Shown: positions 10,641 through 22,080, counted from the first letter of the stretch. The stretch: DNA of 64,000 nucleotides from Lycorma delicatula (GCF_047948215.1 NC_134465.1:45966946-46030945); one strand, 5' to 3'. Translations and numbers: made by a program. The notes: a model not told the origin generated them from the sequence alone.

Positions 10641-12190
10641 CCAACTTAATTTAAAATGTTTACAATTTTATTTAATTATAATATTTCTTTAATGATTCTG
10701 AACGGCGATTTTCACGATACAAATGGGCTAAAGAGTGGGATGCCACTCTTAGGCCATTCATCACGCGTATGAAAAATTGGCAAAAACATCAAATTTTTAA
10801 TTTGAAGCTATGACTTTCACATAATCTTATACATCACCATCAAAGTTTTTTGTCAAATCCATTCTGAGATACCATCCTGAAATTATTTTTTACCTTTTAA
10901 TTTTCGGTCTAGTTGAACCCTAAAAGGTAAACATTTGCAGAATACACGATACTCCATTTTTGACATGATAACCATTCTTTCCTCTTGAATTAGCTACTCC
11001 TAACTATATCCGCTGGGAAAGTAAAATTATAGGAAAAAAATGTTTCAATCGAATATGATTTAATTAGAGAGAAAGAAAATGTAATTACTAATTTTTTTTT
11101 TATTTGAAATGATCCTTTTAATAGTTAGGCAAATGCTGATAAATTTCCTTGTTTATATCACAATGTACACTATACTATGTGAGAATTAATAAAACCAAGA
11201 CTGATCAAATAAAAAAGAAATAAAGATTCAAAATAGAGCAAAATTAGAAAAAATTTAATAATGAAGTATGTAATTTAAAAAATATATGAAATAAAATAAA
11301 TAATTGTAATGAAAATTTTATAAGTTTTCAGTAGAAATGAGTTAATTGCATGTTATTATATGTTGTTACTAAAAATAATATACCTTATATTTTTTATCAT
11401 ATGGACAAATTGTGGTTAATAATTTGTGGTTTAAGGAGGATAACTTATTAAGAAAAAAGAAAAGATTGATAAGAATTCCTTCCTTATCGTAATTATTGCT
11501 ATACAACATGACTTATATGAAAATAAAATTACATATCATTTAACCTTTCTATTATAAAATATACTTTACAAAAACCTAAGGTGTAAAATTATTTTCATTT
11601 TGAACTTCCGAAGGTCAACATCGTAATATTTTACATAATCATAATAATAATAATAAGATGATAATAAATTAACTTGCTGTTTACAAGTTCTCTTTTTCTT
11701 ATTTGATTTTATTCATTTTCGCTTTTATAATAAAAGCTACTAAATATTCCAGATATTGCATGGAACTTAAAATTTTACCTAACCCGAAAATAAAGTTAAA
11801 AATTACATTGAACAACAAGCTTGTTTTCCTATAACTCAACTCAATATTTCGACTTTATAGAAAGAGCCTTACTGTTCATCCGTTCCGTTTTTAATAAATT
11901 ACGTAACCATTTAAAAGATCTTACCACTAATTTATTTAAAATACAATTAATTAAACGATTGTCTTTTAAAGAAAAAATATTACTGTATCGATGAACTTTT
12001 AAATAATACAAATTTAAAAGTTAAAGAGACACACTTGAATTTTTTGCATCCAGTTAAACGTGTACATAAATAAATATGTGCTCAAGTAATTTTCATCAAC
12101 GCCTTCTAAATTATGAATACATTTATATTTATTTTTTATAATTAGTAATTTCATATTTTTATCTCATTATTATTTCAAATATTTTTATTT
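10641..12190. other. AT-rich sequence, nothing recognised
   Basis: About 1.5 kb with stops in all frames, short A/T runs and no repeat shared with other parts of the window that I could see. Confidence 0.55.
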
Positions 12191-12193
12191 TAA

Positions 12194-12665
12194 ACTAGCA
12201 GACCCGGCAATGCTTCGGTATTAGTAGATTTGAATATATATATATTCAAATACTCTCTATATATCTAGAGAGAGAGAGAGAGAGAGAGTGAGAGAGAGAG
12301 AGAAGGATAGAGAGAGTTTAAATGAACACAACTGAAAATTTGATAAAAAAATTAAAATATTGAAAATTACGGAACTTCACAAATTTTACCTTTCACATAT
12401 TCTCCTTCCTCTTTTCACTTTCCAACTTCTCCCTTTCGCCCTTCTTCCTCTTCCCTTTTTTACCCTTTCCTTTTTACCCTTTCCCGTTTTCCTTTTTCCC
12501 CGTTTTTCCCTTTTGCCCACGCATAAATCGGTCCATTAGTTTTTTGGTCTTTAGCGGACACACATACAATCATTGCCTTTTATATATATATATAGAATAA
12601 AAAAGTCTGTATATTTGTTTGTTTCGTAAATATCTCGCTACTACTCCGTCTAGGAGATCGATATC
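12194..12665 (+). repeat. CTAGCAGACCC repeat family, copy b (3'-truncated)
   Basis: Starts actagcagacccggcaatgc, contains a (GA)n run at 12262-12303, the polypyrimidine tract (12390-12530), cataaatcggtccattag and the tttgtttcgtaaatatctcg entry to the tandem units, then breaks off near 12665. Confidence 0.75.
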
Positions 12666-12861
12666 ATTTGATGAAATACACACATACAGAAACGCGTGCA
12701 CACGATTTTTCTTTTTTAGAGGAAATATTATTAATAAATTTAAAATAAATATTTACACTCTGAATCAGTTATGTTGTAATTTTAGAGTTCATAGATCTTT
12801 ACGTTAAAAATATAATTCTCTAATTAACATTTTTAAAATAAAAGAATTATTTATTTATTAC

Positions 12862-13342
12862 TAACAGACCCGGCAATGCTTCGCTATTACTATATATATA
12901 TATATATAGAATAAAAAAGTCTGTTTGTATATTTGTTTGTTTGTTTCGTAAATATCTCGACACCTAGCGGGTATAGTTTTTGCAAAAATATTTCTTTTCA
13001 CGTAACTAATATTCATATTCTGAATATGAACCAAATCGGTCCATAAATATAATTTTTCTAAATATCTCAACCCCAGCGCCATCTAGCGGGTTAATTTTTT
13101 GCAAAGATAATTCTTTCCATGTAAGTAACACGTATTCTGAATATGAGGCAAATCGGACCATAAATACAATTTTTCGAAATATCTCGACGCCAGCGCCACC
13201 TAGCAGGTCCAAACTATTCAGAAACCTTCGCGAGCTTGCGCACAACAACTCACTAAAGTTTCATCGCAATCGGATGAACGGTTTAGGAAGGCATAAGAGA
13301 CATACAGACAGACAAACATTCATTTTTATATATATAGATAAT
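12862..13342 (+). repeat. CTAGCAGACCC repeat family, copy c
   Basis: Begins actaacagacccggcaatgc and ends catttttatatatatagat. It lacks the polypyrimidine tract but keeps two and a half of the ~118-base units (12950, 13065 and 13185) each with gaatatga..caaatcgg and cagcgccaYctagcgggt. Confidence 0.8.
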
Positions 13343-13417
13343 TGATATGGATTTTAATTAGATATATATATTTTTTAAATAATTAACTGTGTAATAAACA
13401 TAGTGATACTGTTCTGA

Positions 13418-13441
13418 ATCACAGTGATACATCACTGTGAT
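13418..13441. repeat. Perfect 11-bp palindrome cluster
   Basis: atcacagtgat and atcactgtgat are exact reverse complements around two bases. A further cacagtgat follows at once, and the phrase gtgatactgttctga occurs on both sides. Confidence 0.8.
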
Positions 13442-13568
13442 CACAGTGATACTGTTCTGATCATAGTTTCCCTTAATCCATCCAATCAAATGATGGGTCA
13501 GTTTTTTATTTATCCGTGAAGTAGCATATATACCCGTTCCTGACGTAATCTAGAAATTATATTATTAT

Positions 13569-14369
13569 CAGTGGTGGCTCGTACCTAAAATTAGGAGGAG
13601 TGCTGCTCCAGAAAATTTATTTCTGGTTCTTTTAAAGACCATGGTTAAAGTTTTCTAAGCACAACGTGTTTAAAAACCATATTCGGTTTAACCGAATAAA
13701 TAATAAAATGTCAATATAGATAATATTTTCTAGTATTATTAGATAACTTAGTAAAATGTCCGATTAAAAAAAAACTATAGTCCAACGGTGCTTAATTTAA
13801 ATTTCTATTTACACAAAAAAAAATCGTAATTAGTTTTTACTAATTACTTCTCTTTCGCCTTCCAGTGAGTGTGTTATTCGGTAGATTTGACAATCAAATA
13901 GCCCTTGATTTCCGCTATCTTCTGATCATTACTGAAAAAACAATTAAACCGCTTCCATATTCCTTCCATCAACTAAACTAAAAAAGGGAACGAACAAGGA
14001 ACGTTCCATACACACGCGGAGTAAAAAAAAAACTATCTTCCACCGCACGCCATGGTCGGAACTGCGGGATCGACAGTGCTATATCTCTCTCCCCCCCTCG
14101 CAACCTCACGTGCAGCTTCCTATGTGCGCATGCGCACAATAGCCAAACACCATGCCACTGGAACTGTAAAACGCACAGTTCCATACAAAGATTTTTGTAT
14201 CTTTTTAGTAAATTGGGGGATGGATACTGACATTAAGCTTACGGATTATATATTGTACAAGTATAAAGAAAGAATTAAAGAAAAAAGATTATATTAATTG
14301 TTATCGATAATATCAAGTGGAAATAGGGAGTGCTTCAGTATCGCAGTGCCTACACGAGATCCGCCACTG
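13569..14369. mobile_element. Non-autonomous hAT element, copy 1, carrying an amphiphysin-like exon
   Basis: Ends are hAT-like: cagtggtggctcgtac on the left and, in reverse, cagtggcggatctcgtg on the right. They are flanked by 8-bp duplications attattat (13561-13568) and attaatat (14370-14377), seven of eight identical. No transposase is encoded. The interior holds a GC-richer block (13990-14190) with the palindrome gtgcgcatgcgcac, and the exon-like segment 13847-13931. The whole interior matches the inverted element at 48000-48917, so the cargo was acquired before the copies spread. Confidence 0.85.
13847..13931 (-). pseudogene. Captured amphiphysin-like first coding exon, copy 1 (decayed)
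   Basis: On the minus strand, ttttttcagt is followed 13 bases later by a frame read from an ATA in the start position: IAEIKGYLIVKS, then TE, a stop, HTHWKAKEK. Compared with the sister copy (MAESMGSLTTKSVQKYAGRA-KEK) and with the amphiphysin N-terminus as I recall it (KG-x-x-AKSVQKHAGRAKEK in fly), conserved positions are M/I-AE, KG, L, KS, H and AKEK. The coding match stops exactly at GAGAAG followed by taattagt, near a splice donor. Start codon lost, one stop, one-codon insertion: not functional. Identification is from memory of the family and needs alignment. Confidence 0.6.
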
Positions 14370-14544
14370 ATTAATATACAGAATGGTTATCGAAGAATGT
14401 GAGAAACGTTTAAAACATGTTCTTTATGTAAAAATAAAGAAGAAAGATATGCATCATATTAGAAAAACTTTTTACCGCACTAGTTTGACACAAAGTAAAG
14501 CATGGTGAATAAATCGAAAAGATAAAATCCGTCCTTTAAATCTA

Positions 14545-15240
14545 TAAGAGGTTCAAAATTTACTTCCTACAGATCTTCCCAAATTTTTGTCTCTGGATTC
14601 TGGACAATAGTAATGACTTATATTCTACTTTGTTTACCGATGAAGCCATATTCATTCGAAGTGGAATTGTTAATTAAAAATATAATTAAATAAGGAGTCA
14701 CGAAAATCCTCACGGGACCATCGAAACCGAAAAAAGACACAGGTTTTACGTAAAAGTTTGGAGAAGTGTTACAGGCAACAAAATAATGGGAACACTTACT
14801 TTCAATGAGGCTGTTTCAAGTACTTCATATTAAACTTTTTTGCGGAATCTTTTTGAAAAGGTTCCTCTTTCAAAAGATCTGGTAAATTATTATAAAACAA
14901 GAAGGTACATGATCTCTCAATACGAAAAGCAAACAGTACACATTTACCTCGCGGTTAAACAGTCCTTAAATGTAACATTTTTAAACAACTAGATTACAGG
15001 TGGCGGACTTACCAACTGGCTTCCAGGGTCGCCTGACTTAAACCCTTTGGATTATTATTTTTGAAGCCACTTGAAATCATTAGTATATGAACAAAGTGTA
15101 ATACAAAGGAACAATTAGTTATTAGAATTCTCAGTGCGGCACAACTAATGCAAATCAACACTGTTGAAATACAGAAAGAAATCAAAAAGATTTGTTCGTC
15201 GGGCAGAATGTGAACTGACTTCAGAGGAGGACATTTTCAG
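14545..15240 (+). pseudogene. Tc1/mariner-like transposase remnant
   Basis: A decayed DDE transposase. Scattered frames give NPHGTIETEKRHRFYVKVW, VTGNKIMGTLTF, VPLSKDL, then NWLPGSPDLNPLDYYF (third catalytic Asp in the LDYYF part), LKSLVYEQSV, ILSAAQ and a closing GGHF. The motif order matches the IS630-Tc1-mariner group with a WPxRSPDLxPLDFFLWG box and a GGxHFEHLL terminus. The HDGA (second Asp) region is unrecognisable. No start or terminal repeat could be fixed. Confidence 0.65.
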
Positions 15241-15494
15241 TAGTTTATTTTATTATTTGTAAACTGGTTTCATTGTTTTTGTTTGTAATTTTTTTCCCCT
15301 AAAATAATTAATTCTTTTGTTTTATAATATTGAAAATTATTTCGTTTAATATGTAGTTAAAAATCTAACACATTTTAACATGTTTTTGTTTTTTAATAAA
15401 CTTCAAAATTCTTACATTTGTATATAGATTTTATGGACTTTATTCATACTATTTTATTCAGAATCAAAATCCTCTATATAAGTTTTATTTAAAA

Positions 15495-15775
15495 ATTTTG
15501 TGTATATTACCCATTTATCAAAGTTATTTCACGCCAAACATAAAACAGTGTGTTTTTCAACCCCAATCTTCTGTCTACTACCTTAGAATATCGAAAATTA
15601 CTAAAAATACCCTTCTGGGATATATCTTTTTTTCAGTTTATCACATCAGATCTCATATAAAACCACTAAATGTACCCTTCAATTTGGGTCTCACGAATTA
15701 CAGTCACATTTAATTTTACCGAAGGCGCAGAAATCAGAATAAATCTTTTGCTAGATAGCTAACGAAGTGTTTCGT
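15495..15775 (-). repeat. Mariner-like non-coding fragment, family F-related (reverse)
   Basis: In reverse it reads tagcaaaagattt, gacccaaattgaagggta and tttagtggtttta, matching 44780-45095 (also reverse) and more distantly the family F copies. Right edge meets the reversed LINE end at about 15813. Confidence 0.45.
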
Positions 15776-15812
15776 AAATTACTTATTTTAATTATTATTT
15801 AAATTAATTATT

Positions 15813-16096
15813 TATCGGTAAATTTTATTTTTCCCTACATATCAGTTGGCAACACTGTACTCAGGGTTATCAATTTGTAACGGTAGAAATTTCCCTTATG
15901 CACTAATGCTAAACCAGTATAAATTCGTCTCTGGTGTTTTAACAATGTCGTTTTCTAACGACAAGTTTATTATTTAGACTTATTACGCGTAAAACTCTTA
16001 CGAACTAGAAAAGACGAGTTTCGGATACAATTTCCCAAATCTTCAGTTTCTAATAAGTCCACAATATCGCGTTTAATTAATAAATTTCGTCTGACC
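15813..16096 (-). mobile_element. LINE 3' end, inverted copy
   Basis: Reverse complement of the 3' part of the LINE at 18480-19060: cagtgttgccaact, ccagagacgaatttatactg and gaaaacgacattgtt are shared in opposite orientation. The similarity continues through the last ~100 coding bases (cgacgaaatttattaatta in reverse). 5'-truncated at about 16096, directly against the transposase remnant. Confidence 0.8.
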
Positions 16097-16097
16097 G

Positions 16098-17580
16098 GGG
16101 AGTGTATATGATCGGGAAAGCACATTCACAGATTCATCATCTCTGTTAACAGTAGAAATTCTGAAGGATGTGAAAGAACGTTTGACTCGCTCGGCCAAAA
16201 AATCGCTCAGAAAGTTATCTTCATAAGCCGGGCTTCCATTATCTACAACTTTTAGGGCTATTAAAAAATTACAATCGCATCGGTGTCGTTCAAAAACTGA
16301 AAGAAATAGACCGCGGAAAACGTTTACAGTATTGTCGTCGGTTTCGTTCTCTTGTTGATAACAACGGTACTGAAATTTTGGATCGTGTTAAACGACGAGG
16401 GAAGGTTTCACTCGGATAGCTACATTAACAAACCCACCGGCTTGGTCTAGTGGTGAACGCATCTTTCCAAATCACTTGATTTGGAGTCGAGTGTTCCAGC
16501 GTTCAAGTCCTAGTAAAGTCAGTTATTTTTACACGGATTTGAATACTAGATCGTGGATACCGGTGTTCTTTGGTGGTTAGGTTTCAATTAACCACACATC
16601 TCAGGAATAGTCGAACTAAGAATGTACAAGACTACACTTCATTTACACTCATACATATCATTCTCTGAAGTATTATCTGAAAGATAATTACCGGAAGCTA
16701 AACAGGAAAAAGAAAGAAGCTACATTAACAGTCAAAACTGGCAAATATGGAACGCGTGAGGATATTCTCACGCGTTTCACGAACGACCATTACACGCACG
16801 TAAAATTGGTGTTCGGTGTGCGATCTCTCGGCGTTGCTTAATAGGGTCATTATTTTTTTAACAAATCTGTAGACGGCGTGGTTTATCGCGACTTAATCGA
16901 TCAATTTATAGCCATGTTAGATTTTCACAAACGAGACTGTTGGTTATAACTAGATAACATGTCGTACTACTAATGAAACGCTGGATAAGTTACGGGAATT
17001 TTTTGGCTATAGTTTAATATCAAAACGTTTTTGGCCTCCGAGATCCCCGGATCTTACACAGGCAGATGTTTTTCTTCAGGGATATTTAAAAAAAGTAGTT
17101 TTTTCAAAACAATCCTCATATTCTTGACGAATAGAAGGCTAACACTAAAAATGAGATGTCAAAGATTACGAAAAGTGGCTGCAAATATTATGAAACATGT
17201 ACGAAACTGCATCGGGATCACAGGAAGTCATTTTGAACATCTATTGTAAAGTTATTAAAGGTAATTTGAAAAAAATGTTGTATAAGTATTTTATTAACAT
17301 TAATATTTTTGTAATTGATTCAGGTCGTCAAATAAAGGGGTTTTTGAAATACCCATTACCTTTCTTAGCCAGAATTTTGAAAATGAAATATATCCGAAAC
17401 ACGTCAATATGTGATTTAGTTATGGCGAAGCGAAAAAAGGTAGATAAATTCAATTTATGACGATTTTAGCAAAAAAAAATATATATATTAATAATAATGT
17501 TTATACGATCTTTATTTTTTATTTCCAACAGTAAACGTGTCCTGAAAGTTTGTTACATTCTTTGTGAAACACGCTGTATA
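16098..17580 (+). pseudogene. Mariner-like transposase, split by a SINE
   Basis: Decayed IS630-Tc1-mariner transposase. In order: a helix-turn-helix stretch (LTRSAKKSLRKLSS, LPLSTTFRAIKKLQ), IDRGKRLQYCRRFRSLVDNN, and the first Asp in VLNDEGRFHSDSYIN. The SINE at 16431-16717 cuts in here; SQNWQIWNA resumes after it. Then GVVYRDLIDQFIAMLDFHKR, second Asp in LDN, WPPRSPDLTQADVFLQGYL (third Asp kept) and the terminus VRNCIGITGSHFEHLL. All three Asp codons survive although the frame is broken by stops and shifts. The right terminus reads gtgaaacacgctgta (in reverse tacagcgtgtttcac), giving the 3' end near 17580. The left terminus is missing, replaced by the LINE fragment. Confidence 0.8.
16431..16717 (+). 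repeat. SINE-A copy with perfect 13-bp target duplication
   Basis: Full tRNA-derived SINE: A-box ttggtctagtggtg, B-box gcgttcaagtcc, body and tail ctaaacaggaaaaagaaag. The duplication agctacattaaca (16418-16430 and 16718-16730) is exact and splits the transposase sequence YINSQN, so the SINE landed in an existing mariner-like element. Confidence 0.95.
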
Positions 17581-17589
17581 CTGATCAGA

Positions 17590-18480
17590 ACAAAAGAATT
17601 GTTTATTTTTTATAAATAAATTGATTTTTTTGCTTAGTATCGATCCTAATATTAGATTACTAGCTGATCACTGTAGTAATTAAATTAACAGGAACAAATT
17701 ATACGGTCTTATCTAATAAGCGTAAAATTAACCGGAAATTAATGTACATGATATAAAAAATATATAAATATAATTTATTTAATTTAAACCAATAATAATC
17801 ATCTTTAATAAAAATAAAAAAATAATAAAACTAAGATTATTTTTTTATTTTCAAGTGTAATCAAGGTTAAGTGGATTAAATAAAAGTATTACGTTCTGAT
17901 TGAATTAATTTTAATATTATACGAATAATTTGAAAGATAACCTTAAATAAAATAAAAATAAATACATAAAAATAAGCAATATAATTTAATTTAAAAATTC
18001 CATTGAATAATTTATATGATCAATAAAAAAATAATCGATTTTGAACGATAAAAAAGAATGAACCGTACACTGAACGAATGAATGAATCGTTCAAAATGAA
18101 TGATTAGTTATGATGAAACAAATCATGTGTTTATGAATAAAAAAAATAATAATGAAAAAAAAATTACTGTTTTACAATGACCTCGGACTAAAAAATCATT
18201 AATGAATAAAATGAAAAGTATACAAAATACCATGAATAAAGAATTATTTATAAATAATGGACTTTTTATTAATATATATATATATATATTTTTATAATAA
18301 TAAAATAAAATTTTATGTGTATATATATTTAATTTATAAATAATCTTTTTATATTTTCTAATAATACAATCAACTTACACAAAAACAACGAAATCCATTT
18401 TATAAAGAATTATACAAGGTCGTCCTCTAATTTACATTGTCTATTCATTATATTTTTAAGATAAAATAATGAAAAATAAT
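17590..18480. other. AT-rich sequence, nothing recognised
   Basis: Very AT-rich with repeated aataaaa-type text and an (AT)n run near 18272-18290. No frame longer than noise and no shared repeat seen. Confidence 0.55.
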
Positions 18481-19060
18481 CCTTTATTAGAAGTTTTGTT
18501 GGCCTCTATACCGAGCTATAACGAGCTACTAACGACTATCTGATGTCAGCAGAAAACGCACCACGATGCGTACGATGCGACTGCCTCTTGACTGTGCGCC
18601 ACATCCTTGTGGATTGCATATTTTATGCAGCCTCACGTCATAAATTTAAATTGCCTAGAAACATTCGCCGAATCCTGGGAGTAATATATATATATAGTTC
18701 TTTCACATCCTCCAAAACTTCTACTGTTGATGGTCGATCTGTGAATATGCCTTTCCGATCATGTATATTCACAGTCCGACGAAATTTATTAATTACACGC
18801 AATATTGTTAACTTATTAGGAACTGAAGAATTGAGAAATTGTATTCAAAACTCGTCCGTAAGATTTATACGAGCAATAAAGTGTAAATAATAAACACAAG
18901 ATCGTCCTTGGAAAACGACATTGTTAACACACCAGAGACGAATTTATACTGGTATAGCACTAATTCATAAGAAGGAAATTTCTACTGTTACAAGTTGAAA
19001 CCTTGAGTACAGTGTTGCCAACTGACATGTAAGGAGAAATAAAATTTACCTATTGGTTAC
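18480..19060 (+). mobile_element. LINE 3' end with C-terminal CCHC motif
   Basis: The frame at 18543-18890 (115 codons from an internal ATG) begins APRCVRCDCLLTVRHILVDC, a C-x2-C-x7-H-x4-C motif like that closing ORF2 of R1/jockey-group and related LINEs. RHKFKLPRNIRRILG and a tail ending RAIKCK follow. The 3' UTR (18891-19060) has an inverted relative at 15813-16096. RT and RNase H domains are absent, so this is a 5'-truncated insertion. Confidence 0.75.
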
Positions 19061-19319
19061 TTCTAACTTCTTAATCTTAGGGTTGCGAACCTTTTTTAAA
19101 CACCCGTGGTTGTTTTTCTTATAATTTTTGTTAATTCTTTTTGTAATCTGAGAAGGGGCTCTTTACACTGCTCTTGGATTTCATTATATTTTATTTATGT
19201 TTAGTTAAATTTTATAATTTTTATGTGTGCGTTTATTTTAACAGATTATATTTAATGATTACGACTGTGACGTTGGTTGTAAGATTTTGTTTGTTTATTT
19301 TTTTAGCGTTTGATCATTT

Positions 19320-20070
19320 TTAGTTCTCTTTTAGGTAGATTTCATAAGAAAGGTATCTATTACAAAGGGTACCATGATTCGAGTTCCGAAAAATTTCCAC
19401 ATATCTTCGCGTTTCACATCCCTCAAACCCCAAAACCACCATCAGTTAAAAAATTTATATATACATTTATATATATTTCACTTTCTTTTGGACATGATAA
19501 CTGTTGTAATTTTGCAGGAATCACTTTCAAATTGATACATAAAATATAACGACCCAAAATCTCCATTGGGTTCGTTAATGGAAAAATCGGACCATGAAGG
19601 TGCAAATGGGAGAATGTTTTTGAAAAAATAAAATATCGCTAAAACCTTCTTATTAAGAAAATATCTAATTCGTTTAAAGTTCTTACTATTCTTTAGATAA
19701 GGGCCTAAAACTTAAAGTATTTTGATATCACCAATCACTGGCTCAGGGGGTGGGAAATATGGGGTTTCGAAGACAAAAAAAAATCATACCTCCCTTAATA
19801 AGCACAGTATCGAATCGGTTTAAAATGGTCGTTATTTCTCTAAACATTACCTAAAACTTTTATCTGAAACAATCTTTGATATGATCAACCCTTACGGCAA
19901 GGGACGACCAAAATGTTGCTGGAATTATAAGATCTTAAAGAGGTTAAACAGGTGAAACGTTTTTCACAAGCAACCATTGTCGCATTGAGTAAATTTGAAG
20001 TTTTTCTTAACTTTAAGGTGGAAACCATTTTTATCCCCACTTAACACCGGTGAAGAACTACCTCCACCTT
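19320..20070 (+). repeat. Interspersed repeat family G, long copy
   Basis: About 750 bases matching the reversed copy at 63068-63813 and, in part, 6021-6258. Landmarks are aggtagatttcataagaaa, accatgattcgagttcc, caatttcaaatt..tacataaaatataacgac-type text, tgatatcaccaatcactggc, ggggtttcgaagac, gaatcggtttaaaatggtcg and aactttaaggtggaaa. No conserved ORF between the copies; class unknown. Confidence 0.75.
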
Positions 20071-20079
20071 CCGGCGGGC

Positions 20080-20810
20080 CGAAAGGGATTTTTTTATTAT
20101 ATGTTTATTCCTGGAGATGATAAGTGATTTCGCTCAAAAATAAATCTATTCATTAAATTATATTACTATTTAATTATCGATTAAATTGAATTAAAATTTT
20201 GTAGTGATTAATAGATTTTTCCACAATTATTTTTCTGTCTGATGTCTAAATAATAATCAGTTAAAGTACGAATTAAATAAAACACAATAAGATAAACCAA
20301 TTACAATAATATTATCATAAAACAGATTTTAAAAATTTATTACACGCAAATCTTTAGAAAATACGTGGAATTTATTTATTTTTTGATGCAAAAAAAATTG
20401 TTAAAGAAAAGAATTTTAAGAATTTAAATAAAAATAAATAAAATCAAAATATCTAAAAATAGCCACATAAAAATTGCATTTATATTTAAATAAGAAAAAA
20501 AATTAAATTAAAAAAAATAAAACTGGTTTTTACTCAAATAAAGATAGAACATAAACCGGTTTTTCCTTTTCCAAGAAGATTTGAGTATACATATACATAT
20601 GTGCGCGTGCGTGTGTATTTATATACTGTACATATATAAAATTGCAAAGTTATTAACCTGTAACGCAGATGAATGGATTATAATAATAGTTTTATAAAAA
20701 TGCATTATTCTGATTCCAATTTAATTTATATCTACATATTATACCTTAGACAGATCTACCTAAAATAGTAAACAATTTTTCTTTTGTCATAATTATAAAT
20801 TTCTGCTTTA
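20080..20810. other. AT-rich sequence, nothing recognised
   Basis: AT-rich with homopolymer runs and a small alternating gtgcgcgtgcgtgtg patch near 20600. No coding or repeat signal. Confidence 0.5.
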
Positions 20811-20811
20811 T

Positions 20812-21060
20812 ATATATTTAACTAAATGTTTCAATATATAATAATTATTACATTTATTTATTTATTGGTTATTTACTACATATTTATATAATTTATTTTT
20901 TTAACTTTTCAGTGCATTTTTATATTTGGTAATATATTTTTTTTTTTTTTGTTTAAAATTCTCAATTTGATTTAATTCTTATTTTTACTTTTTAGAGGGT
21001 TTTTCTAATTTGTTTCCTTTTTTTATTAATGTTAAATAAAAGCTTTTTTAAAAAATAATT
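20812..21060 (+). repeat. Interspersed repeat family H, copy 1
   Basis: Matches 61975-62245 and 37868-38005 in the same direction and 37440-37700 in reverse: aataattattacatttattt, ttttcagtgcatttttatat, aaaattctcaatttgattta and gggtttttctaattt. Non-coding. Confidence 0.7.
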
Positions 21061-21137
21061 TTTTATATGTAATCAAATATATTTTTGTAATTTTTTTGTA
21101 TTTTTTTAAAGACTAAAAAAAAAGTAAAATTATTTAT

Positions 21138-21395
21138 TTTTACACATCGAAGTTACATACGTGTATCAAATTTTAATCATTTTCATACAATAGTTCATGA
21201 GAAATGAAAATTTTCAACTAAATGCATGAATTTAGCGTAGGGGTAGCGCGTGGTGGGGTGGGGGTGGGTCATATCAAATTCCGACACCGTAGTACTGTAT
21301 TTTCATCGAAGTTACATACGTGTACCAAATTTCATTCATTTTCATACGATAGATCAAAAGATATAGCAGTTGCAAGATTTGATTATAACTAAAGC
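21138..21395 (+). repeat. Interspersed repeat family J, copy 1 (two internal units)
   Basis: Two units about 160 bases apart share catcgaagttacatacgtgt, caaattt, attcattttcatac and atagttca. Between them lies a G-rich stretch gtggggtgggggtgggtcat. The second copy is 23706-23970. No coding. Confidence 0.7.
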
Positions 21396-21534
21396 AAGTT
21401 AAATAAAGGCTTATAATAAGATTCATATATTACTCATTGGAACAAGCCTACAAAAAAAAAAAGAAGAAAGGTGTGTCTAACATGGCCGATCATTTGCTGC
21501 AATGTAAGCATAGTATACATATTCGACCATACTT

Positions 21535-21680
21535 GAAAATTAACCACACTTCTCAGGTATGGTCGAACTGAGAATGTACAAGACTACATTTCATTTACAC
21601 TCATACATATCATCCACATTCATCCTCTGAAGTATTATCTAAACGGTAGTTACCGGAGGCTAAACAGGAAAAAGAAAGTG
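21535..21680 (+). repeat. SINE-A copy, 3' half only
   Basis: Lacks the tRNA head. Starts within ttaaccacac..tctcagg and runs through ggtcgaactgagaatgtaca to the tail taaacaggaaaaagaaag. A 24-base insertion with a second catcc unit separates it from shorter copies. Confidence 0.75.
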
Positions 21681-22050
21681 AAGCATAGTATTACCGATTA
21701 TAAAAGTATGATTTAAAAATTTTTGAAATTTGTAACAACAATAAAAAAATACATACATTTGAAAAAATAAAATTTATAAATTTAAACAAAAATATGAAAT
21801 AATTAATCAAAAGATCGATTTTGAACATGATACTTTAATTTCTTTTATTTTTTTTTTAAATTAAAGACTAAGAAGAAAACAATTAAAAACAGAGAGTTGT
21901 AACAACATTTACGAACAAAGTTGCACGACGTTTTTTAAATTTACATCGTTCCTTGCAGTAATATTGTGTTGTTCAAAATTTATATTTGTTAGGGTTTATG
22001 TTTTGTTCATTTTTTACTTTTTTATTTACGGTTTTTTAATTTTCTACAGA

Positions 22051-22080
22051 CTGATGAAGCGGAATCCCGCGAAAGTCGAC
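22051..22080 (+). ncRNA. Hammerhead-ribozyme-like core, incomplete
   Basis: Contains CTGATGA (22051-22057), an unpaired A, a 4-bp stem gcgg/ccgc with loop aatc (22059-22070), GAAA (22071-22074) and gtcgac then TC. This is the conserved hammerhead core in order, with a minimal stem III as in retroelement ribozymes (for example of Penelope-like elements). A pairing stem I was not found, so self-cleavage is doubtful; it may be a relic or chance. Confidence 0.35.

Noticed and set aside
14052..14297. 81-codon frame inside hAT copy 1
   Set aside because: Not kept in the sister copy at 48000-48917; antisense to the exon-like segment.
19310..19605. Two overlapping frames of 60-79 codons
   Set aside because: Also inside family G; no conservation between copies.
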